Below, one piece after another: positions 1-5,135 of a stretch of DNA of 5,147 nucleotides. The notes under the pieces were generated by a model that was given only the letters and a program-made list of their open reading frames with translations, did not search any database and was not told the DNA's origin. The translations under genes and the position numbers were made by a program. The stretch lies in contig JACNHM010000262.1 of assembly GCA_014383605.1 (NCBI GenBank), positions 1 to 5,147 of the forward strand. Reading direction: 5' to 3'. Position 1 is the first letter of the stretch. Each line of letters begins with the position of its first letter. This stretch comes from Chloroflexota bacterium. GTDB lineage: Bacteria > Chloroflexota > Anaerolineae > UBA3071.

Positions 1-912
1 GCGCACCAGCCAGCGGATGAGTAGCACCAGCAGCGCAACGGGTATTGCGATGTACAGGATCAGAATGGGCAACCAGGCCACCACGAACCAGATCAAGGCA
101 TCCACGAACGTCTTGAGGTTGCGGACCAGCGCCCGGGACGCTTCCGTCAGCGTGCGCAGCGGCGCCCAGCCCGGCTCGACCACCGGCTGCGCCAGCGGGT
201 CGGGCACCAGCTCCACGTCAATGGTGGCCAGCGCCGTCATCTGCTCCAGGTATTGCATTCGCCCTTTCGCTTGCTCGATCTCGCCGCGGATTTCCGTCAG
301 GCGGCGATGCACGTCCAGGATGTCCTCGGCGGTGGCGTTGGGCTTTTCCCGCACTTCGGTGAGCAGCGCTAGCAGTTCCTTCTCCGTGGCCTCCAGGTTG
401 CGCAAGCGGGCGCTCAGGTCGGTGTACTGCTCGGTCACATCCTCGCCCGACAGGCTTTCCCGCTGCACCTGGACGGCCAGCGCTTTGAGCTGATCCAGGG
501 CCGTCTCCAGGCTCTCGGCGGGCACGCGCAGCGTGAGGTGCGCTCGCAGCCAGTCGCCCTGTCGCCAGGCGTTGGAGTCGGCGATGTAGCCGCCCAATGC
601 GTACACCAGGTCCTTGACCGCCTCCATGCTGACGGCGGTGTCGCTAACCACCAGCTCCAGGCTGGCGCGCTGGATGATCATGCGCTCGGCCGCCGGAGGC
701 AGCGCGGCCAAGAGCTCGCCCCCGCCGGTGTAGGAGGGTGCAAAAGCCGGCGCTTCCACCATCACCTCCTTCTCGACTACCACGGTCTCGACCACCCCTC
801 TCTCGACGGCCTGGGGCACGGGCGCCCTCGCCGCACAGCCCCCCAGGCTGAAGAGCAGGGTCACCAGCATCAGCAGGGAGATAGCCGCCTTTGTCCTCAT
901 TTGCGTGTTCAT
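1..912 (-). CDS. DUF4349-type membrane lipoprotein (partial, C-terminus beyond left edge)
   Basis: An open frame runs from ATG at 912-910 to the left edge, giving 304 residues with no stop, so the C-terminus is missing. Residues 1-25 form a lipoprotein signal peptide (basic MRTK, hydrophobic stretch, then L-G-G-C) with the predicted lipidated Cys26. A Val/Glu-rich linker (about 35-55) leads to a globular alpha/beta part (about 77-150), then a charged helical, probably coiled-coil stretch (about 155-228). After a Pro-rich segment (235-252) there is a strong hydrophobic segment (about 268-302). This order of lipobox, mixed domain, coiled coil and C-terminal membrane helix is that of DUF4349 proteins, whose function is unknown. 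The start is supported by AGGAGG at 923-918, 5 nt upstream; the in-frame ATG four codons later is too far from it. The gene lies 142 bp downstream of the S49 peptidase on the same strand. No separate promoter was found, so co-transcription is possible. The family call is recalled from architecture, not from a search. Confidence 0.82.
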   Translation of the reverse strand, partial: MNTQMRTKAAISLLMLVTLLFSLGGCAARAPVPQAVERGVVETVVVEKEVMVEAPAFAPSYTGGGELLAALPPAAERMIIQRASLELVVSDTAVSMEAVKDLVYALGGYIADSNAWRQGDWLRAHLTLRVPAESLETALDQLKALAVQVQRESLSGEDVTEQYTDLSARLRNLEATEKELLALLTEVREKPNATAEDILDVHRRLTEIRGEIEQAKGRMQYLEQMTALATIDVELVPDPLAQPVVEPGWAPLRTLTEASRALVRNLKTFVDALIWFVVAWLPILILYIAIPVALLVLLIRWLVR

Positions 913-916
913 GATG

Positions 917-926
917 TCCTCCTCTC
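917..926 (-). promoter_or_regulatory. Ribosome binding site of the lipoprotein gene
   Basis: On the minus strand this reads GAGAGGAGGA, containing a perfect AGGAGG core 5 nt before the ATG at 912-910. It selects that start over the second in-frame ATG at 900-898, which would be 17 nt away. Confidence 0.7.
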
Positions 927-1054
927 GTGTCTTGCTCTCTTGGATCAGTGTCCGCTCTCAGGACGTTGCCGGCAAAGAAAAGGTTCCGCTGCCGGGAAAA
1001 CGCCTCACAGCGATGCGAATTCGGCTCCATCGGCTTGACCGGCTGACTGGCTGG

Positions 1055-1843
1055 CTAAAACCAGAGGCGCGGCGGCAATCTCCGTTCCATCTGAAAGCCG
1101 ATCTCTGCCACCAGTGAGTCGGAAAAGCGGCCCATCCAGCGCCGCCAGCGGCGGCGTTTCGGCTTCACGTAGATGAGACGACGCGGCACCTGGCCCAGCT
1201 CCATGGCCAATTCAAAGGCCCGCTCCTGATCGCCCAGTTCATCCACCAGCCCCAGTTCCAGGGCTTGCCTGGCCCAGAAGACCTCGCCGGTGGCCAGCGC
1301 CTGCACGGCTTGCGGTTCCAGCCCCCGCGCCTCGGCCACGATGGACACGAATTCCCCGTGGAAAGCATCCACCAGGGCCTGGGACTTCTCCCGCTCCTCC
1401 TCGCTGGGCGGCCGCCAGAAGGCCTGCATGTCCTTCAGTTCGGCGCTTTTGCTCACCTCAACCTGCACGCCCAGCCGTTCCAGCAACTCGCTGATCACCG
1501 GCCAGAAGCTGAGCACACCGATGGAGCCGATCACGGCGTAAGGCATGGCCACGATCTTGTGGGCGGCGCAGCCGATGAGGTAAGCGCCGGAGGCACAGGT
1601 ACCGCGCGCGAAGGCGATCACCGGCTTCTCCGCCGCCAGTTTGCTCACGGCCAGCCGCAGATAGGCGGAGGCGGGCACCTCGCCGCCCGACGAGTCGATG
1701 TCCAGCACCACCGCTTTGATGGCCTTGCTGCGGCGCAGGCCTTCCAGGATGGGGACATATTCGTCGCTGCGCAAGGTCATGCCAATGGAACCGAAAAGCT
1801 CGACGATGGCAATGCGCCCCCGATGGGGCATTTTCAAACCCAT
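1055..1843 (-). CDS. sppA: S49 family serine peptidase, SppA-like, without N-terminal membrane anchor
   Basis: This 262-residue protein has the ClpP/crotonase-like S49 fold. Beta-strand VVLDID is followed by SSGG (51-54, the usual S-x-G-G loop). The nucleophile motif A-S-G-A-Y gives Ser85, followed by the conserved stretch ending GSIGV (106-110). Lys137 sits in S-K-S-A-E-L-K-D. The 52-residue spacing from Ser85 to Lys137 equals the Ser147-Lys199 dyad known for Bacillus subtilis SppA, so the protein should be active. SppA enzymes degrade signal peptides and membrane-protein fragments at the cytoplasmic membrane. Unlike typical SppA it begins directly with the catalytic domain and has no signal peptide or membrane helix. 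The C-terminal tail carries a Lys/Arg/Trp-rich patch (227-240) that might bind membrane lipids (inference). The start is supported by GGAGGG 8 nt upstream (1857-1852). It is transcribed divergently from the methyltransferase and lies upstream of the lipoprotein gene. The symbol marks the family only; SohB-like or archaeal-type S49 naming is possible. Confidence 0.88.
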   Translation of the reverse strand: MGLKMPHRGRIAIVELFGSIGMTLRSDEYVPILEGLRRSKAIKAVVLDIDSSGGEVPASAYLRLAVSKLAAEKPVIAFARGTCASGAYLIGCAAHKIVAMPYAVIGSIGVLSFWPVISELLERLGVQVEVSKSAELKDMQAFWRPPSEEEREKSQALVDAFHGEFVSIVAEARGLEPQAVQALATGEVFWARQALELGLVDELGDQERAFELAMELGQVPRRLIYVKPKRRRWRRWMGRFSDSLVAEIGFQMERRLPPRLWF

Positions 1844-1899
1844 GGGTGTATCCCTCCGAGAATTGGGATGCAGGCAACGGCAACGGTGTCTGCGGGGAC

Positions 1900-1928
1900 A
1901 TTATAATCCATGGCCCGAAAAACGACAA
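1900..1928 (-). promoter_or_regulatory. Sigma-70-type promoter of the S49 peptidase gene
   Basis: On the minus strand, TTGTCG (1928-1923) is separated by 17 bp from a perfect TATAAT (1905-1900). Transcription would start near 1893, leaving a leader of about 50 nt before the ATG at 1843. The -10 lies in the palindrome ATTATAAT, so a plus-strand -10 also exists at 1902-1907, but that one has no matching -35. Confidence 0.6.
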
Positions 1929-1944
1929 CCACGAGCGCGACGCT

Positions 1945-1972
1945 TTGCGAATCGCCCGGCTTGTGGTAAACT
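1945..1972 (+). promoter_or_regulatory. Extended -10 promoter of the methyltransferase gene
   Basis: TTGCGA (1945-1950), a 16-bp spacer and TAAACT (1967-1972) preceded by TGG (extended -10) form a plausible promoter. It would give a start near 1979 and a leader of about 56 nt. It lies back to back with the peptidase promoter; the two -35 boxes are 16 bp apart, so the two genes may share control. Confidence 0.45.
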
Positions 1973-1997
1973 ATGGTCAGGGCAGCCGGTTTCCCGG

Positions 1998-2032
1998 TGT
2001 CCAATATCCAATATCCAGCCTCTGACTTCCAG
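1998..2032 (+). repeat. Degenerate 7-bp tandem tract, about 5 units, in the methyltransferase leader
   Basis: Five consecutive heptamers fit a loose consensus N-N-T-C-C-A-R. The second unit is TATCCAA and the third is TATCCAG; the last two are more diverged, and the tract stops two bases before the methyltransferase ATG. The first three units are clear and the rest is interpretation. It lies downstream of the predicted transcription start, so it would be part of the mRNA leader. Confidence 0.6.
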
Positions 2033-2034
2033 CC

Positions 2035-2820
2035 ATGACCGACTTCGACGTGTTTGCCCGTTTCTACGACGCCGACTACGGCGACTTCCAGGACGATCTG
2101 TTGCTGTATCGCGGTTTCGCCGCGCGCGGCGGCGGGCCGCTGCTGGAACTGGGCTGTGGCACCGGCCGGCTGTTGCTGCCGCTGGCCCAGGCAGGCTACG
2201 AGATCACCGGCGTGGACATCTCGCCAGCGCTGCTGGCTGTGGCCCGGCGCAAGATCGAGGCGGCCGGCCTGCAGCAGCGCGTCTCGCTGGTGCAGGCGGA
2301 CATGCGCGACGTCCACCTGCGGCGTCGCTTCCGGCTGGCCTTCGTGGCCATCAACTCCTTCATGCACCTGCTGACGACGGAGGATCAGCTGCAGGCCTTG
2401 CGCTGCTGGCGGGAGCACCTGACCGCGGACGGTCTGCTGATCCTCGATCTCTTTCAGCCCCATCCGCAGGGCCTTCTGGAGGCTGACGGCCGCCTGGCGC
2501 TGGATCGGCAATGGGAGGATCCGGAGACGGGGGCGACGGTGCTGCGGCAAACGAGCCGCACGCTGAACCTGGCCGAGCAGACGCTGGACGTGACCTTCAT
2601 CTACGACGAGACCACCCCCGACGGGCGCGTCCGCCGCACGCTGGCTCCCTTCCAGATGCGCTACCTGCACCGCTTCGAGGCCGAGCTGCTGCTGCGGCTG
2701 GCGGGGTACGACATCGAGCAGGTTTACGGCACGTATGAGCTCGATCCATTGGAGAGCGACAGCGAGCGGATGATTCTGGTGGCCCGGAAGAGAGAGGGGG
2801 AGACGGAGACATCGTCATAA
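2035..2820 (+). CDS. Class I SAM-dependent methyltransferase, substrate unknown
   Basis: This 261-residue protein has a Rossmann-type methyltransferase domain (about 36-138). Motif I is E-L-G-C-G-T-G-R-L (38-46), which contacts SAM. The acidic residue ending strand 2 is Asp61 in V-D-I-S. The adenine-contacting Q-A-D-M follows (87-90), then the strand 4 motif around F-V-A-I-N-S (103-108) and strand 5 L-L-I-L-D-L (134-139). A C-terminal beta-rich part (about 165-250) resembles the lid or dimer region of Methyltransf_25-type small-molecule enzymes. Nothing identifies the acceptor substrate. The neighbours on both sides have unrelated roles and do not help. The ATG at 2035 has no recognisable Shine-Dalgarno sequence; the preceding 35 bases are a 7-bp-period tract. 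No in-frame alternative start upstream looks better, and the FARFYD stretch at residues 7-12 fits the usual beginning of the family. The gene ends with TAA at 2818-2820. Confidence 0.88.
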   Translation: MTDFDVFARFYDADYGDFQDDLLLYRGFAARGGGPLLELGCGTGRLLLPLAQAGYEITGVDISPALLAVARRKIEAAGLQQRVSLVQADMRDVHLRRRFRLAFVAINSFMHLLTTEDQLQALRCWREHLTADGLLILDLFQPHPQGLLEADGRLALDRQWEDPETGATVLRQTSRTLNLAEQTLDVTFIYDETTPDGRVRRTLAPFQMRYLHRFEAELLLRLAGYDIEQVYGTYELDPLESDSERMILVARKREGETETSS

Positions 2821-2822
2821 GT

Positions 2823-2836
2823 CCCGCGAAAGTGGG
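2823..2836 (+). other. Small GAAA-loop hairpin after the methyltransferase stop codon
   Basis: CCCGC (2823-2827) pairs with GTGGG (2832-2836), including one G-T wobble, around the loop GAAA, a GNRA tetraloop. It begins two bases after the stop codon. There is no T-run behind it, so it is at most a weak terminator or 3'-end stabiliser. Confidence 0.25.
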
Positions 2837-2845
2837 CCGTCCGAA

Positions 2846-2874
2846 TTGTGATGATGGGAAGGGCATGGTATAAT
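2846..2874 (+). promoter_or_regulatory. Strong extended -10 promoter of the first Crp/Fnr gene
   Basis: TTGTGA (2846-2851), a 17-bp spacer and a perfect TATAAT (2869-2874) preceded by TGG make a strong sigma-70-type promoter. Transcription should start near 2881. This rules out translation starting at the upstream in-frame TTG (2874), which overlaps the -10 box. Confidence 0.75.
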
Positions 2875-2909
2875 TGCTTCGGCTTGATAATTCAGAGACA
2901 TCTTGCGAT

Positions 2910-2913
2910 GGAG
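2910..2913 (+). promoter_or_regulatory. GGAG ribosome binding site supporting the TTG start at 2922
   Basis: GGAG ends 8 nt before TTG 2922, in frame with the regulator. It overlaps an out-of-frame ATG at 2908, so the two starts compete for the same site. Confidence 0.45.
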
Positions 2914-2921
2914 CAGACGTT

Positions 2922-3656
2922 TTGGACAGACGAGAGCTTCTCAACGTAGTTCCCCTTTTTGCTGGCTTGTCGCTCCGCGATTGGGGCGAGATAGAGCCAC
3001 TGATCTACGAGCGGCACTTCGCCAGAAACGAGTTCGTTTTCCGCCAGGGAGCCCCCGCCGATACCCTTTACATCGTCAAAACCGGTCAGGTGAAAGTCAT
3101 ACGTCATTCCTCTCAGGGCAAGGACGTGGTTCTGCGCGTGTGCGGCGAAGGGCAGATGCTGGGGAACGTGGGAGTCTTTGACGGCAATGGCTTTCTGGCC
3201 GCGGCTCAGGCCATCGAACCTGCGACCACGTTCTGCTTCTCGCGCAGCGACTGTTTCGAATGGGTCGGTCGCTGCCCGGCGTTTGCCAGCGCGGTGATCG
3301 CCGATCTCGGCCGGCGCTTGCGGGGGGCAACAGACCTCATCTGCAGCCTGGCGGTGGATCGGGCGGAGCAGCGCATTGCTCGCACGCTGTTGCGGCTGGC
3401 GAGCGACTCCGGACAATCCACCGACGACGGAGTGATGATCGGCATGAGCCTGACCCGCCAGGACGTGGCGGACATGACGGGCACGACGGTGGAAACGGCC
3501 ATCCGCACCATGAGCAAGTTTCGCCGGCAGGGGCTTATCCGCGTGCAGCGGAGGCAGGTGCTGCTGGCTGATGTGGAGCGGCTGCAGGACATTGCCCACA
3601 CGCATTGGATGGTGAGGGAGATGGAGATGCTGCAGGACAGCGCGTGCATGATCTAG
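2922..3656 (+). CDS. Crp/Fnr-family transcriptional regulator, cysteine-rich paralog
   Basis: From TTG 2922 this is a 244-residue DNA-binding regulator. The cNMP-binding-type beta-roll spans about 7-125, the long dimerisation helix about 122-150, and the winged helix-turn-helix about 150-225. The recognition region is T-R-Q-D-V-A-D-M (178-185) followed by T-V-E-T-A-I-R (189-195), close to the TVETISR helix of E. coli FNR. The phosphate-binding cassette lacks the Glu and Arg that bind cAMP in CRP (here L-G-N-V-G-V-F-D-G-N-G), so cAMP is an unlikely ligand. Six cysteines (74, 105, 111, 118, 141, 242) are present, three of them closely spaced; the next-door paralog has one. There is no N-terminal FNR-type iron-sulfur cluster motif. 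The frame extends back to TTG 2874, but that codon lies in the -10 box, so 2922 is preferred. One missing T in the TTTT at 2920-2923 would join ATG 2908 to this frame. The inducing signal is unknown. Confidence 0.85.
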   Translation: MDRRELLNVVPLFAGLSLRDWGEIEPLIYERHFARNEFVFRQGAPADTLYIVKTGQVKVIRHSSQGKDVVLRVCGEGQMLGNVGVFDGNGFLAAAQAIEPATTFCFSRSDCFEWVGRCPAFASAVIADLGRRLRGATDLICSLAVDRAEQRIARTLLRLASDSGQSTDDGVMIGMSLTRQDVADMTGTTVETAIRTMSKFRRQGLIRVQRRQVLLADVERLQDIAHTHWMVREMEMLQDSACMI

Positions 3657-3690
3657 CGGATTCCCGATCGGCGGAGGGAAACCAAACGGG

Positions 3691-3712
3691 GCCAGCTCAG
3701 GGAAGAGCTGGC
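3691..3712 (+). terminator. Perfect 8-bp hairpin downstream of the first Crp/Fnr gene, candidate terminator
   Basis: GCCAGCTC (3691-3698) and GAGCTGGC (3705-3712) are exact inverted repeats around a 6-nt loop, 34 bases after the stop codon. It is stable and well placed to end the upstream transcript, but only two T follow it. Intrinsic termination is therefore uncertain; Rho-dependent ending or mRNA stabilisation are alternatives. Confidence 0.4.
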
Positions 3713-3757
3713 TTCGACGCGTTATCTGGCCGCAGGGCGTCGAACGGCCCATAACGC
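3713..3757 (+). other. Two overlapping, mutually exclusive hairpins between the regulator genes
   Basis: Structure A pairs TTCGACGC (3713-3720) with GCGTCGAA (3737-3744), a perfect 8-bp stem with a 16-nt loop. Structure B pairs GCGTTAT (3719-3725) with ATAACGC (3751-3757) and, inside it, GGCCG (3728-3732) with CGGCC (3745-3749). They share bases 3719-3720 and their arms interleave, so both cannot form fully together except as a pseudoknot-like fold. The element lies upstream of the second regulator's -35 box, so it belongs to the end of the first transcript or acts as DNA. Its function is unknown. Confidence 0.35.
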
Positions 3758-3770
3758 CTCTGGCCCAGGC

Positions 3771-3799
3771 TTGCGCCGCTTTGTCCGCCGTGGTATAAT
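3771..3799 (+). promoter_or_regulatory. Extended -10 promoter of the second Crp/Fnr gene and dtd
   Basis: TTGCGC (3771-3776), a 17-bp spacer and a perfect TATAAT (3794-3799) preceded by TGG give the same architecture as the promoter of the first regulator. Transcription should start near 3806, about 39 nt before the GTG start. Confidence 0.7.
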
Positions 3800-3844
3800 C
3801 GGATGCTTTGAGAGGATCGCTCGCTTCTTTTACCGAGGACGCAC

Positions 3845-4666
3845 GTGGTGACCACCTATCGGCCCGTCGAACGAGATCAGAATCGCGAAACCTTGCCTGC
3901 CGATAAGCTTAAGGTCGTCAGGACGGTGCCCCTTTTCAGCACCTTGCCGGAGAGGGACTGGGCGGCCGTAGCTGATCTGTTGGGCGAGCGGTGTTTCAGC
4001 AAGGATGAGTACATCTTCTTCGAAGGTGATCCGCCAGAAGCATTGTACATCGTGTGGGCAGGGAGGGTGAAACTCCTGCGCCATTCGCTGGAGGGCCGCG
4101 ATGTGGTGCTGGACGTCATCGGGCCGAATCGCATGTTCGGAGAAACGGCCGTTTTCGAAGGCGCCCCCTACGAGTTCACCGCCCAGACCATGGAGTCCAC
4201 AACGCTGATCAGCATCGCCCGGCAGGATTTCCTGGCTTTGCTGCGGCGCTTTCCCCTTCTCTCCCTGGCAGTGATCGCGGAACTAGGTCGCCGCCTGCGC
4301 GCGGCCAGCGATTTGGTGCACAGCCTGGCCTCGGAACGGGTGGAGCGACGCATCGCCCGCGTGCTCCTGAAAATGGCCGACGTGGCCGGCAAACCCAATG
4401 ACGGCGGCGGCATGCTCATTGACGTGACCCTGACCCGCCAGGACGTGGCCGACATGGCCGGCACCACCGTGGAGACGGCCATCCGCACCATGAGTCGCCT
4501 GCGCCGGCGGGGTGTCATTGACACCAAACGGGGCCGGGTGGTGATCCTCGACCAAGATCAACTGCAGGCGGTGGCCGAAGACCGGGCTTCGAACTTCAAA
4601 CCTCAAAGCTCAAACTTCAAAGCGCAAAGCTCAACCGGGTCATCTGGGCAGGATCAGGGGGGATGA
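3845..4666 (+). CDS. Crp/Fnr-family transcriptional regulator, second paralog with repeat-encoded tail
   Basis: This 273-residue regulator has the beta-roll at about 22-145, the dimer helix at about 142-168 and the winged helix-turn-helix at about 168-245. Its recognition segment L-T-R-Q-D-V-A-D-M (196-204) and [11 protein letters not shown] (207-217) is almost identical to that of the upstream paralog, so both should recognise similar DNA sites. In the phosphate-binding cassette Gly99-Glu100 is kept, but the Arg-Ser pair needed for cAMP is absent (A-P-Y-E-F-T), so a non-cAMP signal is likely. There is one cysteine (50). It starts at GTG 3845, with a second GTG at 3848; GAGG at 3835-3838 is spaced acceptably for either. 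The normal family end is near residue 245. Residues 249-264 come from a 7-bp repeat tract and include NFKPQSS then NFKAQSS, followed by a Gly/Ser/Gln-rich end that is probably disordered. It is co-transcribed with dtd. Confidence 0.9.
   Translation: MVTTYRPVERDQNRETLPADKLKVVRTVPLFSTLPERDWAAVADLLGERCFSKDEYIFFEGDPPEALYIVWAGRVKLLRHSLEGRDVVLDVIGPNRMFGETAVFEGAPYEFTAQTMESTTLISIARQDFLALLRRFPLLSLAVIAELGRRLRAASDLVHSLASERVERRIARVLLKMADVAGKPNDGGGMLIDVTLTRQDVADMAGTTVETAIRTMSRLRRRGVIDTKRGRVVILDQDQLQAVAEDRASNFKPQSSNFKAQSSTGSSGQDQGG
4587..4635 (+). repeat. 7-bp tandem tract, 7 units, inside the 3' end of the second regulator gene
   Basis: Seven consecutive heptamers fit the consensus S-Y-T-C-A-A-A; clear units are CTTCAAA, CCTCAAA and GCTCAAA. 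Units also group into a 21-bp higher-order repeat starting at 4592. Because 21 is three times seven, this leaves the frame open and encodes a 7-residue repeat. It is more AT-rich than the surrounding coding sequence. Confidence 0.8.
4656..4662 (+). promoter_or_regulatory. Ribosome binding site of dtd, inside the end of the regulator gene
   Basis: AGGGGGG ends 8 nt before the dtd ATG and overlaps the last codons of the regulator, whose TGA is at 4664-4666. The 4-nt gap between stop and start suggests translational coupling. Confidence 0.55.
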
Positions 4667-4670
4667 GAGA

Positions 4671-5135
4671 ATGCGAGCAGTGGTGCAACGGGTCTGTGAG
4701 GGCTCAGTGGCTGTGGGAGGTCAAGTCATAAGTGGAATCGGCCATGGCTTTGTCGTGCTGCTGGGGGTGACGCACGGGGATACGGAGCAGGAGGCGCGCT
4801 ACCTGGCGCGCAAGATCGCCCACCTGCGCGTCTTCGAGGACGACGCCGGCAAGATGAACCTGGCCCTGGCCGACGTGGGCGGCAGCGTGCTGGTGGTCTC
4901 GCAGTTCACCCTCTACGGCAACGCCCGTAAGGGTCGCCGTCCTGGCTTCACCGATGCCGCTCTCCCTGACGTGGCCGAGCCGCTGGTGGCCCGCTTCGCC
5001 GAGTTCCTGCGGCAAGAAGGCGTGCCAGTGGCTGAAGGCCAGTTTCAGGCCCACATGCAGGTGCGGCTCTGCAACGACGGCCCGGTGACGTTGATCTTCG
5101 ATACGGTGCAGATGGGCGTAAAACGTGAAGCGTGA
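4671..5135 (+). CDS. dtd: D-aminoacyl-tRNA deacylase
   Basis: This 154-residue protein is Dtd. The enzyme hydrolyses D-amino acids (and glycine mischarged on tRNA-Ala) from tRNA in the cytoplasm and acts as a homodimer. It opens with MRAVVQRV, typical of the family. The first signature S-Q-F-T-L-Y-G is at 77-83, the K-G-R-R-P-G-F segment at 87-93, and the second signature N-D-G-P-V-T at 135-140. The last contains the Gly137-cisPro138 pair that screens chirality across the dimer. Members are usually about 145-150 residues, so this one is slightly long: residues 150-154 are encoded by a 7-bp repeat tract and the TGA at 5133-5135 lies inside it. The ATG is supported by a purine-rich site 8 nt upstream. 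It follows the second Crp/Fnr gene by four bases and has no promoter of its own that I can see. A functional link to the regulator is not obvious. Confidence 0.97.
   Translation: MRAVVQRVCEGSVAVGGQVISGIGHGFVVLLGVTHGDTEQEARYLARKIAHLRVFEDDAGKMNLALADVGGSVLVVSQFTLYGNARKGRRPGFTDAALPDVAEPLVARFAEFLRQEGVPVAEGQFQAHMQVRLCNDGPVTLIFDTVQMGVKREA

Noticed and set aside
965..974. Palindrome TTGCCGGCAA (and CGAATTCG near 1017) between the two minus-strand genes as a terminator or operator
   Set aside because: The palindromes have no loop or T-run and short perfect palindromes are common. The 142-bp gap shows no convincing promoter or terminator.
538..1038. Long plus-strand open frames at 17-493, 538-1038 and 1265-1906 as genes
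   Set aside because: They lie opposite the lipoprotein and peptidase genes, which have domains, ribosome sites and catalytic residues. The opposite frames encode Arg/His/Ser-rich sequence without recognisable features, as expected in GC-rich DNA.
1031..1056. Irregular GGCT-rich 4/8-bp repetition just after the S49 peptidase stop codon
   Set aside because: It has only about three poor units and no 7-bp period, so it cannot be grouped with the real tracts with confidence.
1834..2670. 278-residue minus-strand open frame across the divergent promoter region and the methyltransferase
   Set aside because: It overlaps a clear methyltransferase on the opposite strand, runs through both promoters and the repeat tract, and shows no domain signature.
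2886..2895. TGA-N4-TCA inverted repeat just downstream of the first regulator's transcription start as an autoregulatory Crp/Fnr operator
   Set aside because: FNR-type sites need TTGAT-N4-ATCAA or TTGA-N6-TCAA. Only three bases per arm match, and the second regulator's promoter has no equivalent.
3681..3693. 13-bp exact match between the spacer after the first regulator and 4522-4534 inside the second regulator
   Set aside because: It is short, does not align with the duplication offset of 980 bp, and is within what a GC-rich 5-kb window could show by chance.
3719..3757. GCGTTAT ... ATAACGC resembling an integron attC site
   Set aside because: The core boxes are in the wrong order for attC (GTT-type box first, AAC-type box last), the element is very short, and there is no integrase or cassette array nearby.
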